Shown: piece by piece, positions 9,733-18,436 of the stretch
How positions within the stretch are numbered: position 1 is the stretch's first letter
Layout: every line of letters begins with the position of its first letter
Assembly: GCA_027577595.1 (NCBI GenBank)
Contig: JANBRJ010000059.1
Location: 41,193 to 105,192 of the forward strand
Source: Coemansia sp. RSA 487
Taxonomy: Eukaryota > Kickxellomycota > Kickxellomycetes > Kickxellales > Kickxellaceae
Reading direction: 5' to 3'
DNA length: 64,000 bases
Position numbers and translations under genes: made by a program
The notes under the pieces: model-generated
Told to the model about the DNA's origin: nothing
The model's input: the letters and a program-made list of their open reading frames with translations, nothing else
The model's database searches: none

Positions 9733-10842
9733 TTAGACCTTGATATGGATGTACTTGAAAGTGCTCCTAGGCACAGTACGAGTGCTGTACTTATGGGCAT
9801 TGACATAGTTGTACTCTTCAATAGTAACAGTGGTGCTGGAGACCTTTGTGACCCATGCAACGTGTCCCTTGCTACCGGCGTCCGTTTGCGCAATGCATCC
9901 AGGCACTGGCTTTTTGTTAATGGGTACCTTGGTTTCACGCGCAGCACCGTCCCAGGTGTTGGCATTGCCCCAGTTGGGTCCCTTGTAATGGTTGGCGAAC
10001 TTGACTCCCAACCTGCTGTTGATACGCCAGGCCACAAAGCTCGTGCACTCGCACTTGTAGTACAGCCACGGGTCCACTTCGCCACACTCGTCGGGGTATG
10101 GGTAATCGTCCTTGACTGGCCCGGGGATTTTGCTGCCACTGCCACCATCATTGTTATCGTCGCCATTGCTCGACGAGCTTTCTTCGGCGGCGGGGCTGCT
10201 GGTGCTATCGGCTTCAGCATCGGTGGTGTTGTCAGTGTCAGTCGGAGTGTTAGCATCAGTATCAGTAGGGGTGTTGTTGCCAGTGTCAGTTGGGGTGTTA
10301 ACATAAGTATCAGTCGGAGTGTTAACATCAGTGTCGGTGGGTGCAACTTGGCTGTCATCAGCGGTAGTGGTATAACGGACTCTGCACTTGCTATTGCTGG
10401 GGCTGGCTGTATCGCTGCTGCCATCGCTGCTGCTTGGCCCATCGCCACTGTTATCGCTAGAGCCGCTGTTATCGCCAGAGCCGCTGTCAGCATTGCTGCT
10501 GCTACCACCGTCATTGCTCGGTTCGGCATCGTCGGTGCTGGCTGGCTCGGCGGTCGTGTCGTCGCACTTCTTCGCCACATAGCCATTGGAGCCGGTGTGG
10601 ATGTAGTAGTCGGAAACGTAGCACCCATCGACAGTCTTGTCCCAGATCGTGTTGCCTTGAACCGTTTCACCCGACGTCTGGCAAACCAGCGAGACATCAT
10701 CCGTCGGCTTGTACGAATGAACTACTTGGCTGTTCGTGTTTGGTCCGGTGCGGCAGTTGAGGGAATCGGCATGCTGGATGTTGTATCCCTCGGTAAAGGA
10801 TACAAGCCCAACGCAAAGGGCAAGAGAAATGGTGAGCTTCAT
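9733..10842 (-). CDS. Secreted SH3b-CHAP domain protein, putative peptidoglycan/amide hydrolase
   Basis: The 369-residue product has a signal peptide (about 1-19), a bacterial-type SH3 (SH3b) domain (about 20-93; GPNTNSQVV, GYVAKKC), a long Ser/Asp/Thr linker, and a C-terminal CHAP domain (about 245-369). The CHAP catalytic set is visible: Cys266 in KCECTSFVAW, His327 in KGHVAWV, and Glu343/Asn345 in IEEYN. CHAP enzymes are papain-like amidases or endopeptidases that cut bacterial peptidoglycan, and SH3b domains bind wall material. The linker holds five copies of an 8-residue repeat, TPTDTDVN-like (about 168-205). It is intronless. The architecture is common in bacteria and phages, so an origin by transfer from bacteria and an anti-bacterial role outside the cell are plausible inferences. 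Confidence 0.85.
   Translation of the reverse strand: MKLTISLALCVGLVSFTEGYNIQHADSLNCRTGPNTNSQVVHSYKPTDDVSLVCQTSGETVQGNTIWDKTVDGCYVSDYYIHTGSNGYVAKKCDDTTAEPASTDDAEPSNDGGSSSNADSGSGDNSGSSDNSGDGPSSSDGSSDTASPSNSKCRVRYTTTADDSQVAPTDTDVNTPTDTYVNTPTDTGNNTPTDTDANTPTDTDNTTDAEADSTSSPAAEESSSSNGDDNNDGGSGSKIPGPVKDDYPYPDECGEVDPWLYYKCECTSFVAWRINSRLGVKFANHYKGPNWGNANTWDGAARETKVPINKKPVPGCIAQTDAGSKGHVAWVTKVSSTTVTIEEYNYVNAHKYSTRTVPRSTFKYIHIKV
10238..10340 (-). repeat. 24-bp tandem repeat coding the 8-residue TPTDTxxN linker
   Basis: About four and a half copies of a 24-base unit lie in the linker of the CHAP protein. Copies differ at a few positions (D/Y/G/A after T), so the array is old or under relaxed constraint. 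Confidence 0.75.
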
Positions 10843-12196
10843 TTTTGTTGCTGCAACTCACAAAAAAGGAGAGGGGGGAAGATATCGCGGAGTATAAGGA
10901 AATTAGGGTAAAGGGAGGAATATACGAAGAGCTTCTTAATTATCTGGAAATGCTTTTAAGCTTTTCCGTTTTCAGTGAAATGAGGGATCATGCTCGTTTT
11001 TTATACAAGTTCTTTTTTTAACCATCCTCCACTTTTCCCTGAAATCTTTTATTTGTTTACACATCTTTTTTACGTGCTTTTCGCTGTCAAACCTGTTTGT
11101 TTTTAGCCAATAGACCAATAGAAGACGGTCTTCCATGCATACATTACATGTGCAGCAATGATTTTCACAAATGAAACACTCAGGAAAATCAACAAAAGGT
11201 TGTCTTCAAAAGACATCCTTCCTCTAAATGCCGATCCAAGCCGATAATACCTCGCTTAGTTCAAGCTAACACATGATTCAGATCACAGAAATACCTGATA
11301 ATTTTCCAGTTTTTATTAAACTGGCTGGATCAACCTGTTCAAACCTGTTCACATGTTTGTGGAAAAAGCCTGGCACATCCCTGCCTGCTCGCCCGATGCA
11401 AGATCATCATCGAGAGAAGATAATCCTTCCTCTCTGCCAAGCCCCACCGTACATCAAGCACTGCCACACAGTAAAGCGCGTAACCATACTCGAGTTGTAA
11501 CGAATGCTTTACTCTTTAACAAGGGAGGAGGTTTTTTTTTATAATTTAAACAACCAAGAGACAGACCAAACACTCTTTGTAGTAAGCAGATCGGCCCAGA
11601 GCATAATCAGTGTGGCCCAAATAATACACATCCTTGTCCTCGTAGCTCCTTTGTTTCATGCCCAGTGCTCAGTTGGGATGTATCGCATACGCCACTTCTT
11701 TAATCAGAACAAAGCCTATCAATTGGAAACAGTCGCTGTGGACAATGAAAAGAAACTGGCGGACCACAAATCAAAATATCATTCAAAGAAAAAAAATTAA
11801 AGTCCGTTATACATTTCTATTAATCTTATAATGAGAGTTTCTTTGCTCTTTATGCCTTTTTTGTTTAATTCATTTGGCAAATTAGAGCTACAAAGGTTCA
11901 CCATCATGTGTAGGTTTTCTTCTGAAATATACATAAAAGCAGTAGTATATGGAAAGAAATAGAGAGGAGGGAGCGAGGCTCATTCACAAAGGAAGGGAGG
12001 AGTATTGGTTTGCTTATTCTCTTGGATTTTGTTTTATAAAAAGGCTACTGTCATTCAAGAGATTTAAATATCGGGAGCTGGTCTTTCCACTTTCCCGTCT
12101 TGGTTTCTTTACATCTTCACCTTCCTGCTCCAACTTCGTTTTTACCACATATCTGCTTGTAATTTATTACTTTTTTGTTTTTGTTAAATAGCAACA
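10843..12196. other. 1.35-kb divergent spacer
   Basis: This region separates the minus-strand CHAP gene from a plus-strand membrane-protein gene. TATAAAAA-like sequence about 160 bases upstream of the CHAP ATG (minus strand, near 11000) could be its TATA box. A 98-codon ORF at 11504-11800 ends in a Lys-rich tail after a weakly hydrophobic stretch, but I do not regard it as supported. Confidence 0.4.
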
Positions 12197-12556
12197 ATGA
12201 TGAGCGCAAAACCTGTTATCGTCCAAGCGTTTGTGCTTTTCCTTTTCACAGCATTTTGTGATGCTCTTCCAGCTATGCACGATAATGCGGGCCAGCTAAG
12301 CAGCGAGCCACAGCAATTTCCAGGCTGTGAAAACGCTTTTGCGTTGGTAGCACGGATGCACGACTTTAGCCAGCTCCAAATGTACTACAACGCCTACAAT
12401 GCACTAGTATGGCTGACGGCTGGCTGCATCATCGGTGCCCTCCTTACATACTCGCTTTTCCAGGAGCGGATAGAGCGCGAGCTCACCAGCAACGCCCCGA
12501 CAGAGAAGACCAGCAGTGGGCTACTCCCTATTTCCGAAAAAACATCTGCACACTAA
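12197..12556 (+). CDS. Small single-pass membrane protein, 119 aa
   Basis: The product has an N-terminal signal sequence (about 1-24, ending near FCDALP), a short lumenal/extracellular region with one Cys, a membrane helix (about 68-88, ALVWLTAGCIIGALLTYSLF) and a 30-residue charged tail. The predicted topology is type I. I recognise no family. It is one of several similarly built tiny membrane proteins in this window (12663, 17362, 35312 and 36061). Confidence 0.6.
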   Translation: MMSAKPVIVQAFVLFLFTAFCDALPAMHDNAGQLSSEPQQFPGCENAFALVARMHDFSQLQMYYNAYNALVWLTAGCIIGALLTYSLFQERIERELTSNAPTEKTSSGLLPISEKTSAH

Positions 12557-12662
12557 AGACTGTTTGATGCTCTTCATTTTATATTATTAAGCGAAGCATA
12601 ACATTGTTTTTATAAATACAGCTCAGCAATGACACTAGGGGTTGTTGTTGTTGTTATTCTGG

Positions 12663-13025
12663 TCACCGAGGAGGAGAGGGAAGGGAATGCGTGGCATTAT
12701 TGATGTAAGGAGGCGGGTCATTTACGCTTCCCGGTAGATCCACCCGAGGCCGATACGGTGGAAGGTCCTCTGGCTTGTCCAGCTCTTCATCGTGCATCGA
12801 CCTTACTGGCATAGCCACGTATATTCGGGGCGGAAACATTGGTTGATTTCCTAAACTATTTGTAGCATTAAGCCGTTCTACGATATTGCTTTCAAGCTGT
12901 GCACTGGCCAGCTGCTGGCGTTGTTGTCTTCTTTTTCTTCTGTGCCATTGTCGGAACCACGCAAGTATTATTAACACCACGACGGCTACTATTCCATACG
13001 CTACATACGAAGCAGACGAATCCAT
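12663..13025 (-). CDS. Small membrane protein with PPxY/LPxY motifs in the tail, 120 aa
   Basis: A short N-terminus leads straight into one membrane helix (about 9-25, YGIVAVVVLIILAWF), then a strongly basic stop-transfer stretch (HRRKRRQQRQQ) and a Pro-rich tail. The tail carries LPPY at 88-91 (LPxY type) and PPPY at 104-107 (PPxY type). Such motifs bind WW domains of NEDD4/Rsp5 ubiquitin ligases, and many Rsp5 adaptors are small membrane proteins of this kind. The adaptor role is inferred from motifs only. It converges with the 12197 gene. Confidence 0.6.
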   Translation of the reverse strand: MDSSASYVAYGIVAVVVLIILAWFRQWHRRKRRQQRQQLASAQLESNIVERLNATNSLGNQPMFPPRIYVAMPVRSMHDEELDKPEDLPPYRPRVDLPGSVNDPPPYINNATHSLPSPPR

Positions 13026-14551
13026 TTATAGTGAATTTAAGCAAATAAAGCGAATTAAAAGTTTCTTTCTACAATAAATGCAAAAGAGTACAGAAAAAGG
13101 GAGTTAAAATGCTTGGCGAAATGGAAAAAAGAAACTTTCCCTTGCATTGTCAGTTGCCAAATCTTCCTTTTTGAAGTATGAAAGAAAATGAGGCACACTC
13201 ATTCTTTTTCTTTTTCTTTTTTTGACAATAGAGTCCGCTGATCCTCCAAAAGCTCCCCAATCATTTTGATTATAGCCCATGCATGGAATTCAATTCTGTG
13301 TCAGCGCTGCAGCTTCAGCGTTTCTGGATATATAGCTTGCAAACCGCAAATCAAAACATAGTTTGCATTTGGTCTCGCAATGAAACAAACCAAAAGAGAT
13401 ACTGGACGATATGTTGTCTACTTCTATGGCACCAAAGTCTAAAACAAAAGAACATATCGAGAAAAAGCCATGCAATCTTCTATGCTTTTAGAGGTTGGAA
13501 TGCTTTTAGGATACATGTGGAAACAAACAGCAATAAGGGCACATTGATTTCCCCATCGCCGGGAAGCCAAACGGGATTTAATTTGCAACACACATACATG
13601 TATAAAAACAGCATTGCTATATAAACTAACTAGATTTGCATCTGTTTCGCACATGCTTGGAGATTATAGCTATGCGGACTGTGGCCTTGTCACAGTGTTT
13701 TCTTGGTAAAGCGGAAAATCTTTGGGCCGATTTGCATCATCATCTTGTGTATGCACAGGCATTATTACTACCATCGGCGCATATACTCTAGATGGCCGTG
13801 TGGGCTAGTGATTGTTTTCCTCGCTTGAACGGTTCGCTGTATCTGCATTTTCGCTGTTGCTACTCTCCAATTGCGCTTCATCTGATCGACAATATTTCCT
13901 TGCCATACACCAGTAGCAGAGACAAAATTAAAAGCATCAGCCATAGCACGGCGAACGCTATAAACCCCAAATACACCAATGGCGTGCTCCCCCATCCTGC
14001 GAACGCTTGCATAAAAATATTAATTATGTAATTTACAAAATAAAAGCTAATTGGGAAAACGTGAAAACAAAAACAGAATACAGTGTTCCAGCAATTTCAA
14101 GGCGGAAAAGCCGTTATATTCATATGAAAATGATAATAGCTAGTACACTATTTTATATGTGGGACGACACACTTGTATGATGATGTAAAAATCTGGTTAT
14201 GATCCCCTTGATTTGTCCTTATATGTTATGCCTTATGCTTTCTTGGCACTCGTTGGAAATGCATGCAAAGAGAGGGCCTGGCTTCAGAATTCTGTCCCAC
14301 CAAGTGCAGACAAAACTGGCATGACTAACAAGGCCATGCTCGCTTCCATAGGATACCTTATAAACAAGCCTTGAACAGCATGTGTTGTCTATTTATTTAT
14401 CTATTTCAATTGGTCGCGGCTAAGCAGACAGACCACATCATATACTGGGATTATGCATAACAAATCGATTTCCTGAAACGACTCTCTCCCCTTTTTGTGC
14501 CACACAACTTTCCTTGACCATTTCAAAAACATTTATTCAGCTACAGAACCA
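13026..14551. other. 1.5-kb spacer between minus-strand genes
   Basis: The region is AT-rich, and most ORFs in it look random. The one stretch worth noting is a 44-codon hydrophobic ORF at 13878-14012 (minus strand), listed separately. Confidence 0.4.
13878..14012 (-). CDS. Possible 44-aa membrane microprotein or frameshifted gene start
   Basis: From the ATG at 14012 the frame codes a short lead and a strongly hydrophobic stretch (GFIAFAVLWLMLLILSLLLV) and stops at 13878. A different frame continues for about 30 codons as a Ser/Glu/Asn-rich hydrophilic stretch, ending at a TAG near 13790. Lead, helix and polar tail is the layout of other small membrane proteins here, so this may be one broken by a frameshift. 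Chance hydrophobicity in AT-rich DNA is the alternative. Confidence 0.25.
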   Translation of the reverse strand: MQAFAGWGSTPLVYLGFIAFAVLWLMLLILSLLLVYGKEILSIR

Positions 14552-16024
14552 CTAGTAGATGAGCGTGGCAATGTTCTGCCAATACTCGTTGGCCACGATT
14601 TTCTCCAACACAGCAGCCTTCATGATAATGTTGACGACAATGTCGATTCCCGGCGGCGGGCTCGGCATGATGGCCACAAAGTTGGCAACAAAAGAAGGCA
14701 CTGCGCACGCCCACTCTGGGCGTCCATAGCCAAAGTCGACGTCATAGATGGCAAATTCCATCTCATTGGTGACAACCACTGCCTTTGGGTTGTTTTGCAA
14801 AAACAGCATTGGGCGCGTAAAGCAGTACGGATTCTTCGTAAGCATATCAACGAACGAGCCGATCAGCGGTGGGTCTGTGCTTGTGTACGTGCGCGTGACG
14901 GCGCGTGCCGCATGCGCAAGCGTCTCGGGGCCGATCGGAGCCTCCAGCACCGCCACGGGGCATGGCGCATTGAACGGGAGAAGAACGTTGCCTGTGTAGT
15001 TCTTGTGCTCAAGATGCAGACCCTTGCGCAAATCTGATAGCATACATACCGGGCGGTGCGTTGGTTCAGGAATAACCAGGGATTTCAAAAGCCCCGTGAC
15101 GCCCCCTATGGCGCTAGCCACTAGCCCTTTGCGTTGGTTGTTCTGTTCCTCGCATTCCCTGTGCGCATGCGCCGCCATCATCGCAACCAGAGTCGCCAGG
15201 ATGCATGCATCGTCGACTTTTGCGCTCTCCTCCGCATCCATATGTTGTCCAACCTTTGCGCGCAGGTCGTCCAGGCGCGTGCGTGAGACGCGGAATGTGC
15301 TTGACGAGACGCCGTCGCTGAACTGTGCCTTGCTCAGCACCCAGCCACGGGTCTTTGGCGACAGCCACGCCAACCAGTCGGCCAGCGGATTGAACCCGGT
15401 GTATATGGCGGTAGTTTCCTTATTCAGCGGCTTGCGCTCGTCTGGGATGTTCTGGGAAATGATGGAGCGGTCAAAGCAGAACTGACGCGCGGAACGGCCC
15501 CCGGTGCGGCACATTTCGCCCCACAGGCCAGCAAACGCAAAGTACCCGACGCCGTCCACTACGTAGTGCGGGATATTGACAAACAAAACAAGCCCACTGT
15601 TTGCTTGCATCCGCACAACATGTACGTTGATCAGCTTGATTATGCCCTCAGAGTTGGCTGTGGTGATGCCGCTCACCGTGGCAAGCCCCTCAGGCCATGC
15701 TGACCAGTGGAAGTTGCTTTTGCGCATTGTCTCGTAATGCACGGAGCTCTGGGACTCCAGGTACTCGGGCATGTTGAGGTTATCGCGATCCACCACCACG
15801 TGCGTCTTGCCTTCCTTGTCTGGCTGCAAGTGCCCGACAAGTATCGGGAAACGTGAAAGCGCCTTGTAGAACCCTACCTTTAGCACATCACTGGGCATAA
15901 AATCTTCTGATCCACTGGTGTTGGGGAAAAAGAACTGGATCGGGATGTTGAGAAACGCTGACTGCGTGTCCACTGGATGCAGCTGGAACGACTGGTTCTC
16001 GACGCTATTGACAAATTCTTCCAT
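14552..16024 (-). CDS. BAHD/trichothecene-acetyltransferase-like acyltransferase (HXXXD)
   Basis: The product is 490 residues from the ATG at 16024. An in-frame ATG 25 codons upstream adds a basic lead that looks untranslated. The catalytic HXXXDG motif is HYVVDG, with His153 and Asp157, and a DFGYG box near 430 corresponds to the family's DFGWG. Enzymes of this superfamily (Pfam Transferase, PF02458) move an acyl group from CoA to an alcohol or amine, often on secondary metabolites. No other biosynthetic gene lies beside it, so the substrate cannot be guessed. It is divergent from NSE1 across 441 bases. Confidence 0.8.
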   Translation of the reverse strand: MEEFVNSVENQSFQLHPVDTQSAFLNIPIQFFFPNTSGSEDFMPSDVLKVGFYKALSRFPILVGHLQPDKEGKTHVVVDRDNLNMPEYLESQSSVHYETMRKSNFHWSAWPEGLATVSGITTANSEGIIKLINVHVVRMQANSGLVLFVNIPHYVVDGVGYFAFAGLWGEMCRTGGRSARQFCFDRSIISQNIPDERKPLNKETTAIYTGFNPLADWLAWLSPKTRGWVLSKAQFSDGVSSSTFRVSRTRLDDLRAKVGQHMDAEESAKVDDACILATLVAMMAAHAHRECEEQNNQRKGLVASAIGGVTGLLKSLVIPEPTHRPVCMLSDLRKGLHLEHKNYTGNVLLPFNAPCPVAVLEAPIGPETLAHAARAVTRTYTSTDPPLIGSFVDMLTKNPYCFTRPMLFLQNNPKAVVVTNEMEFAIYDVDFGYGRPEWACAVPSFVANFVAIMPSPPPGIDIVVNIIMKAAVLEKIVANEYWQNIATLIY

Positions 16025-16465
16025 TTTTTCTTTTACTTTTTGAAACTTTATGATAAACGAAAGGTGTTTTTTAGTGGAAAGTAAAGAGAGTGGTGGCACT
16101 TTGAGCGGCTTTTTGTGCTGTTATATTCTTGGGATCCATTCTGCTGAACTCGTTCTTTTTTTTCACTCCCACCGTTGGACAATGGTTCATACGCCATGGG
16201 AAAAATTATTATCCTCTTTTTGGAACAAGTACATGTTATCCTTAGCCACATTCGTATTGTTGTGAAGTATAGGTATAGTTCAAAAATTTAGGCATTTTCT
16301 CACAGATCACTATCGATCAAGCCATAAGCAGACTAAAGCGCTATGAACATACAAATACCAAGATCAAAAAACTAGGCTTTGTCGCCTTCCGTGCTATTTT
16401 CGCAACATATGTAATCAGATTACCTTTCGTATAATTCCAACTACTTTAGAAATCGATAAAGAGCC
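16025..16465. promoter_or_regulatory. Divergent promoter region between the acyltransferase and NSE1
   Basis: The two genes start head to head 441 bases apart, so their promoters must share this AT-rich spacer. No obvious TATA box or operator stands out. Confidence 0.45.
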
Positions 16466-17281
16466 ATGTGCGCTTCTCAAACTACAGGAAATACTAACCG
16501 GAGGGCGCTTATTCAGTGGTGCATGTCGTCGCAGCTATTTACTGAAGCGTCACTTAAAGAAGCACTAGCACGCATATACACCGAGGAAGCAGCTGCCGAC
16601 CTAGAATTGCCAGCTGAAATCGAGCAAATAAACACCACACTTGCGTTGCTTTCGCTCCAAATTCGCAGCGCCATGGACCAGCATACTGGTGACCGGTTGT
16701 ATGCGCTAGTCAATACGAATGCAGACAAAATATCCACAGGAGCCACACCGTATACCGCCACCGAGCTCAGCATGCTCAAACACCTGATCGAGCTGATATT
16801 CACAAGCACGGACGGCAACTATGCGGTAGACTTGCATACGGCCACCCGCGCAATATCCTCGCTGGGCGCTGCAACTTTTGCACGACGCGATGCGCAAGAC
16901 CTTATTGACCGTATGTGCACTGATGGGTGGCTGGAAAAGACAGAGGAGTCCGGGTACGTTGTTGTTGGCCAGAGGGCGCTTATCGAGTTGCAAAGCTACT
17001 TTAACGACGGGTTTGGCGACTACGTGAGGTTTTGTTCGCTGTGCAAGGAAATGGCCACGTGCGGTCTTGTGTGCAACCAGTGCGAAGAGCCCGTGCATCC
17101 CTTCTGCGCCGACCAAATCCTCAAATCTGTTGGCAGCCTGTCGTGCCCCAAATGCCATCAGCCCATGTCCGATGCTGTGAGGTTTGGCGCCAGCGAAAAT
17201 GGTGTGTCACATAATCTTGTGGATACGCCTCAAGCAGTCAGAGACAGAGAAATGACTTCTGAACTAGCTGAAACAATTTAA
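16466..17281 (+). CDS. NSE1: Nse1-like subunit of the Smc5/6 complex (RING-like E3)
   Basis: The 271-residue product has the Nse1 layout. An N-terminal RALIQWCMSS segment opens winged-helix regions, and a C-terminal variant RING follows (about 190-233) with Cys190, Cys193, Cys203, Cys206, His211, Cys214, Cys227 and Cys230. In the family, Nse1 pairs with the MAGE protein Nse3 and kleisin Nse4 and acts as a ubiquitin ligase of the Smc5/6 DNA repair complex in the nucleus. Length is normal and no introns are needed. A charged tail of about 35 residues follows the RING. Confidence 0.85.
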   Translation: MCASQTTGNTNRRALIQWCMSSQLFTEASLKEALARIYTEEAAADLELPAEIEQINTTLALLSLQIRSAMDQHTGDRLYALVNTNADKISTGATPYTATELSMLKHLIELIFTSTDGNYAVDLHTATRAISSLGAATFARRDAQDLIDRMCTDGWLEKTEESGYVVVGQRALIELQSYFNDGFGDYVRFCSLCKEMATCGLVCNQCEEPVHPFCADQILKSVGSLSCPKCHQPMSDAVRFGASENGVSHNLVDTPQAVRDREMTSELAETI

Positions 17282-17361
17282 CAGGCATGCTAGAGGGGAT
17301 CCTCCTTGTGTTTATTTGGAAGAAAAGTTGCAAAATAATAAAAAAAATGTTAAATATTGGT

Positions 17362-17676
17362 TTATACTTCCTCTGGCTTGGAAAGCTCGTAATCGTGGAC
17401 TTTATTCTCCTTGATGAAGCGGGTATAGCAGACCCAGCTCAGAAGAAGGAAAACCACAATACCTACGATAATGCAAGCCGCCATTGGTGGGATGCGCGCA
17501 GAGCCGTCCATGTACATTTGCTGCTGTCTTCGAAGCAACGTTTCCTTAAACACCTTGTTGAGTGTGTTTGCAGGTATTGCTTCTGCAGGAGCTTGGCTTA
17601 CTTCGAAATCAGAATCGGCGTTGGCGAGCTGCATATACCCAACAGCAAGCGTCAAAAAGGCATTAACAAGTTGCAT
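17362..17676 (-). CDS. Small type I membrane protein, 104 aa
   Basis: From the ATG at 17676 the product has a signal peptide (1-20, ending in LANA), a 44-residue exposed region, a membrane helix (about 65-84) and a 20-residue charged tail ending in PEEV. An in-frame upstream ATG adds 32 hydrophobic residues that would spoil the signal peptide, so I prefer the later start. Family unknown. It converges with NSE1, with 80 bases between the stops. Confidence 0.55.
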   Translation of the reverse strand: MQLVNAFLTLAVGYMQLANADSDFEVSQAPAEAIPANTLNKVFKETLLRRQQQMYMDGSARIPPMAACIIVGIVVFLLLSWVCYTRFIKENKVHDYELSKPEEV

Positions 17677-18436
17677 TGTTTGTCGATAGAACACTAATAT
17701 TAACTGGCTAATTGAAAGAATAAATGAACAGAACAATGAATGGTATTGGCATGCCTGATGTGCAAGTGGCATACTAAATGCAGAAAAGAAGGTTTATTAT
17801 TTTTTATTTCGCTTGGCACATGGACTCGCTGGGACTCTTTACGCGTTCTTTTTTAAACATACAAAGTAGTTTCCTTTTAATATCTCTTTCATTCTGGCCT
17901 TTCTCTTTACTTTGCGCCCAAGTGACATTAGAGAACTTCAAAGTCTCGCATGATTTAAACACGATGCTTGATCTGATTATACGTCATTTGTAACGATTCT
18001 CAAAAGCAGGCAATCAAATACATGCCAGCATGTGCCCGTTTCAATTAACGTCTTGCGCCTGTATTTTTTTGTTTTATCCAAAGTAAGCATTGTTCATACA
18101 GACCAGCGGCCTTACACAGGCACTTGCTCATTGATTCAGACAAGTTCAAAAGATCAAGTGAAAACAGCATGTGTCGAAAGCATGAAAAATACAGTATGGA
18201 TGTAAAACATGGCCAAACCGGGAGTGGAGAGATGTACCGAAAGTGTGGGTAGAGTCATTTTTATTCTGCCACTTGCTTCCACAATACATGGGCCTTTTCA
18301 TACAAACCTTGCCCCCTTTCTTTCTCCGCGACCACACATGGCTAAAAACAACTGCTTTTACGTTCTTTAGCTATTATTCACAAGCTCTTTACTTTTGCTT
18401 TTCATCGCTTTGTTAACGAATATTGCTGTTGCCATT
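17677..18436. promoter_or_regulatory. Divergent spacer, promoter of the multicopper oxidase
   Basis: This AT-rich spacer separates a minus-strand membrane-protein gene from the plus-strand oxidase. I see no coding segment and no clear iron-responsive motif by eye. Confidence 0.4.

Noticed and set aside
9745-10911. 388-codon plus-strand ORF opposite the CHAP gene
   Set aside because: Repeats of Ser/Val/Gly reflect the reverse of the Thr/Asp linker; the minus strand has the signal peptide and catalytic motifs.
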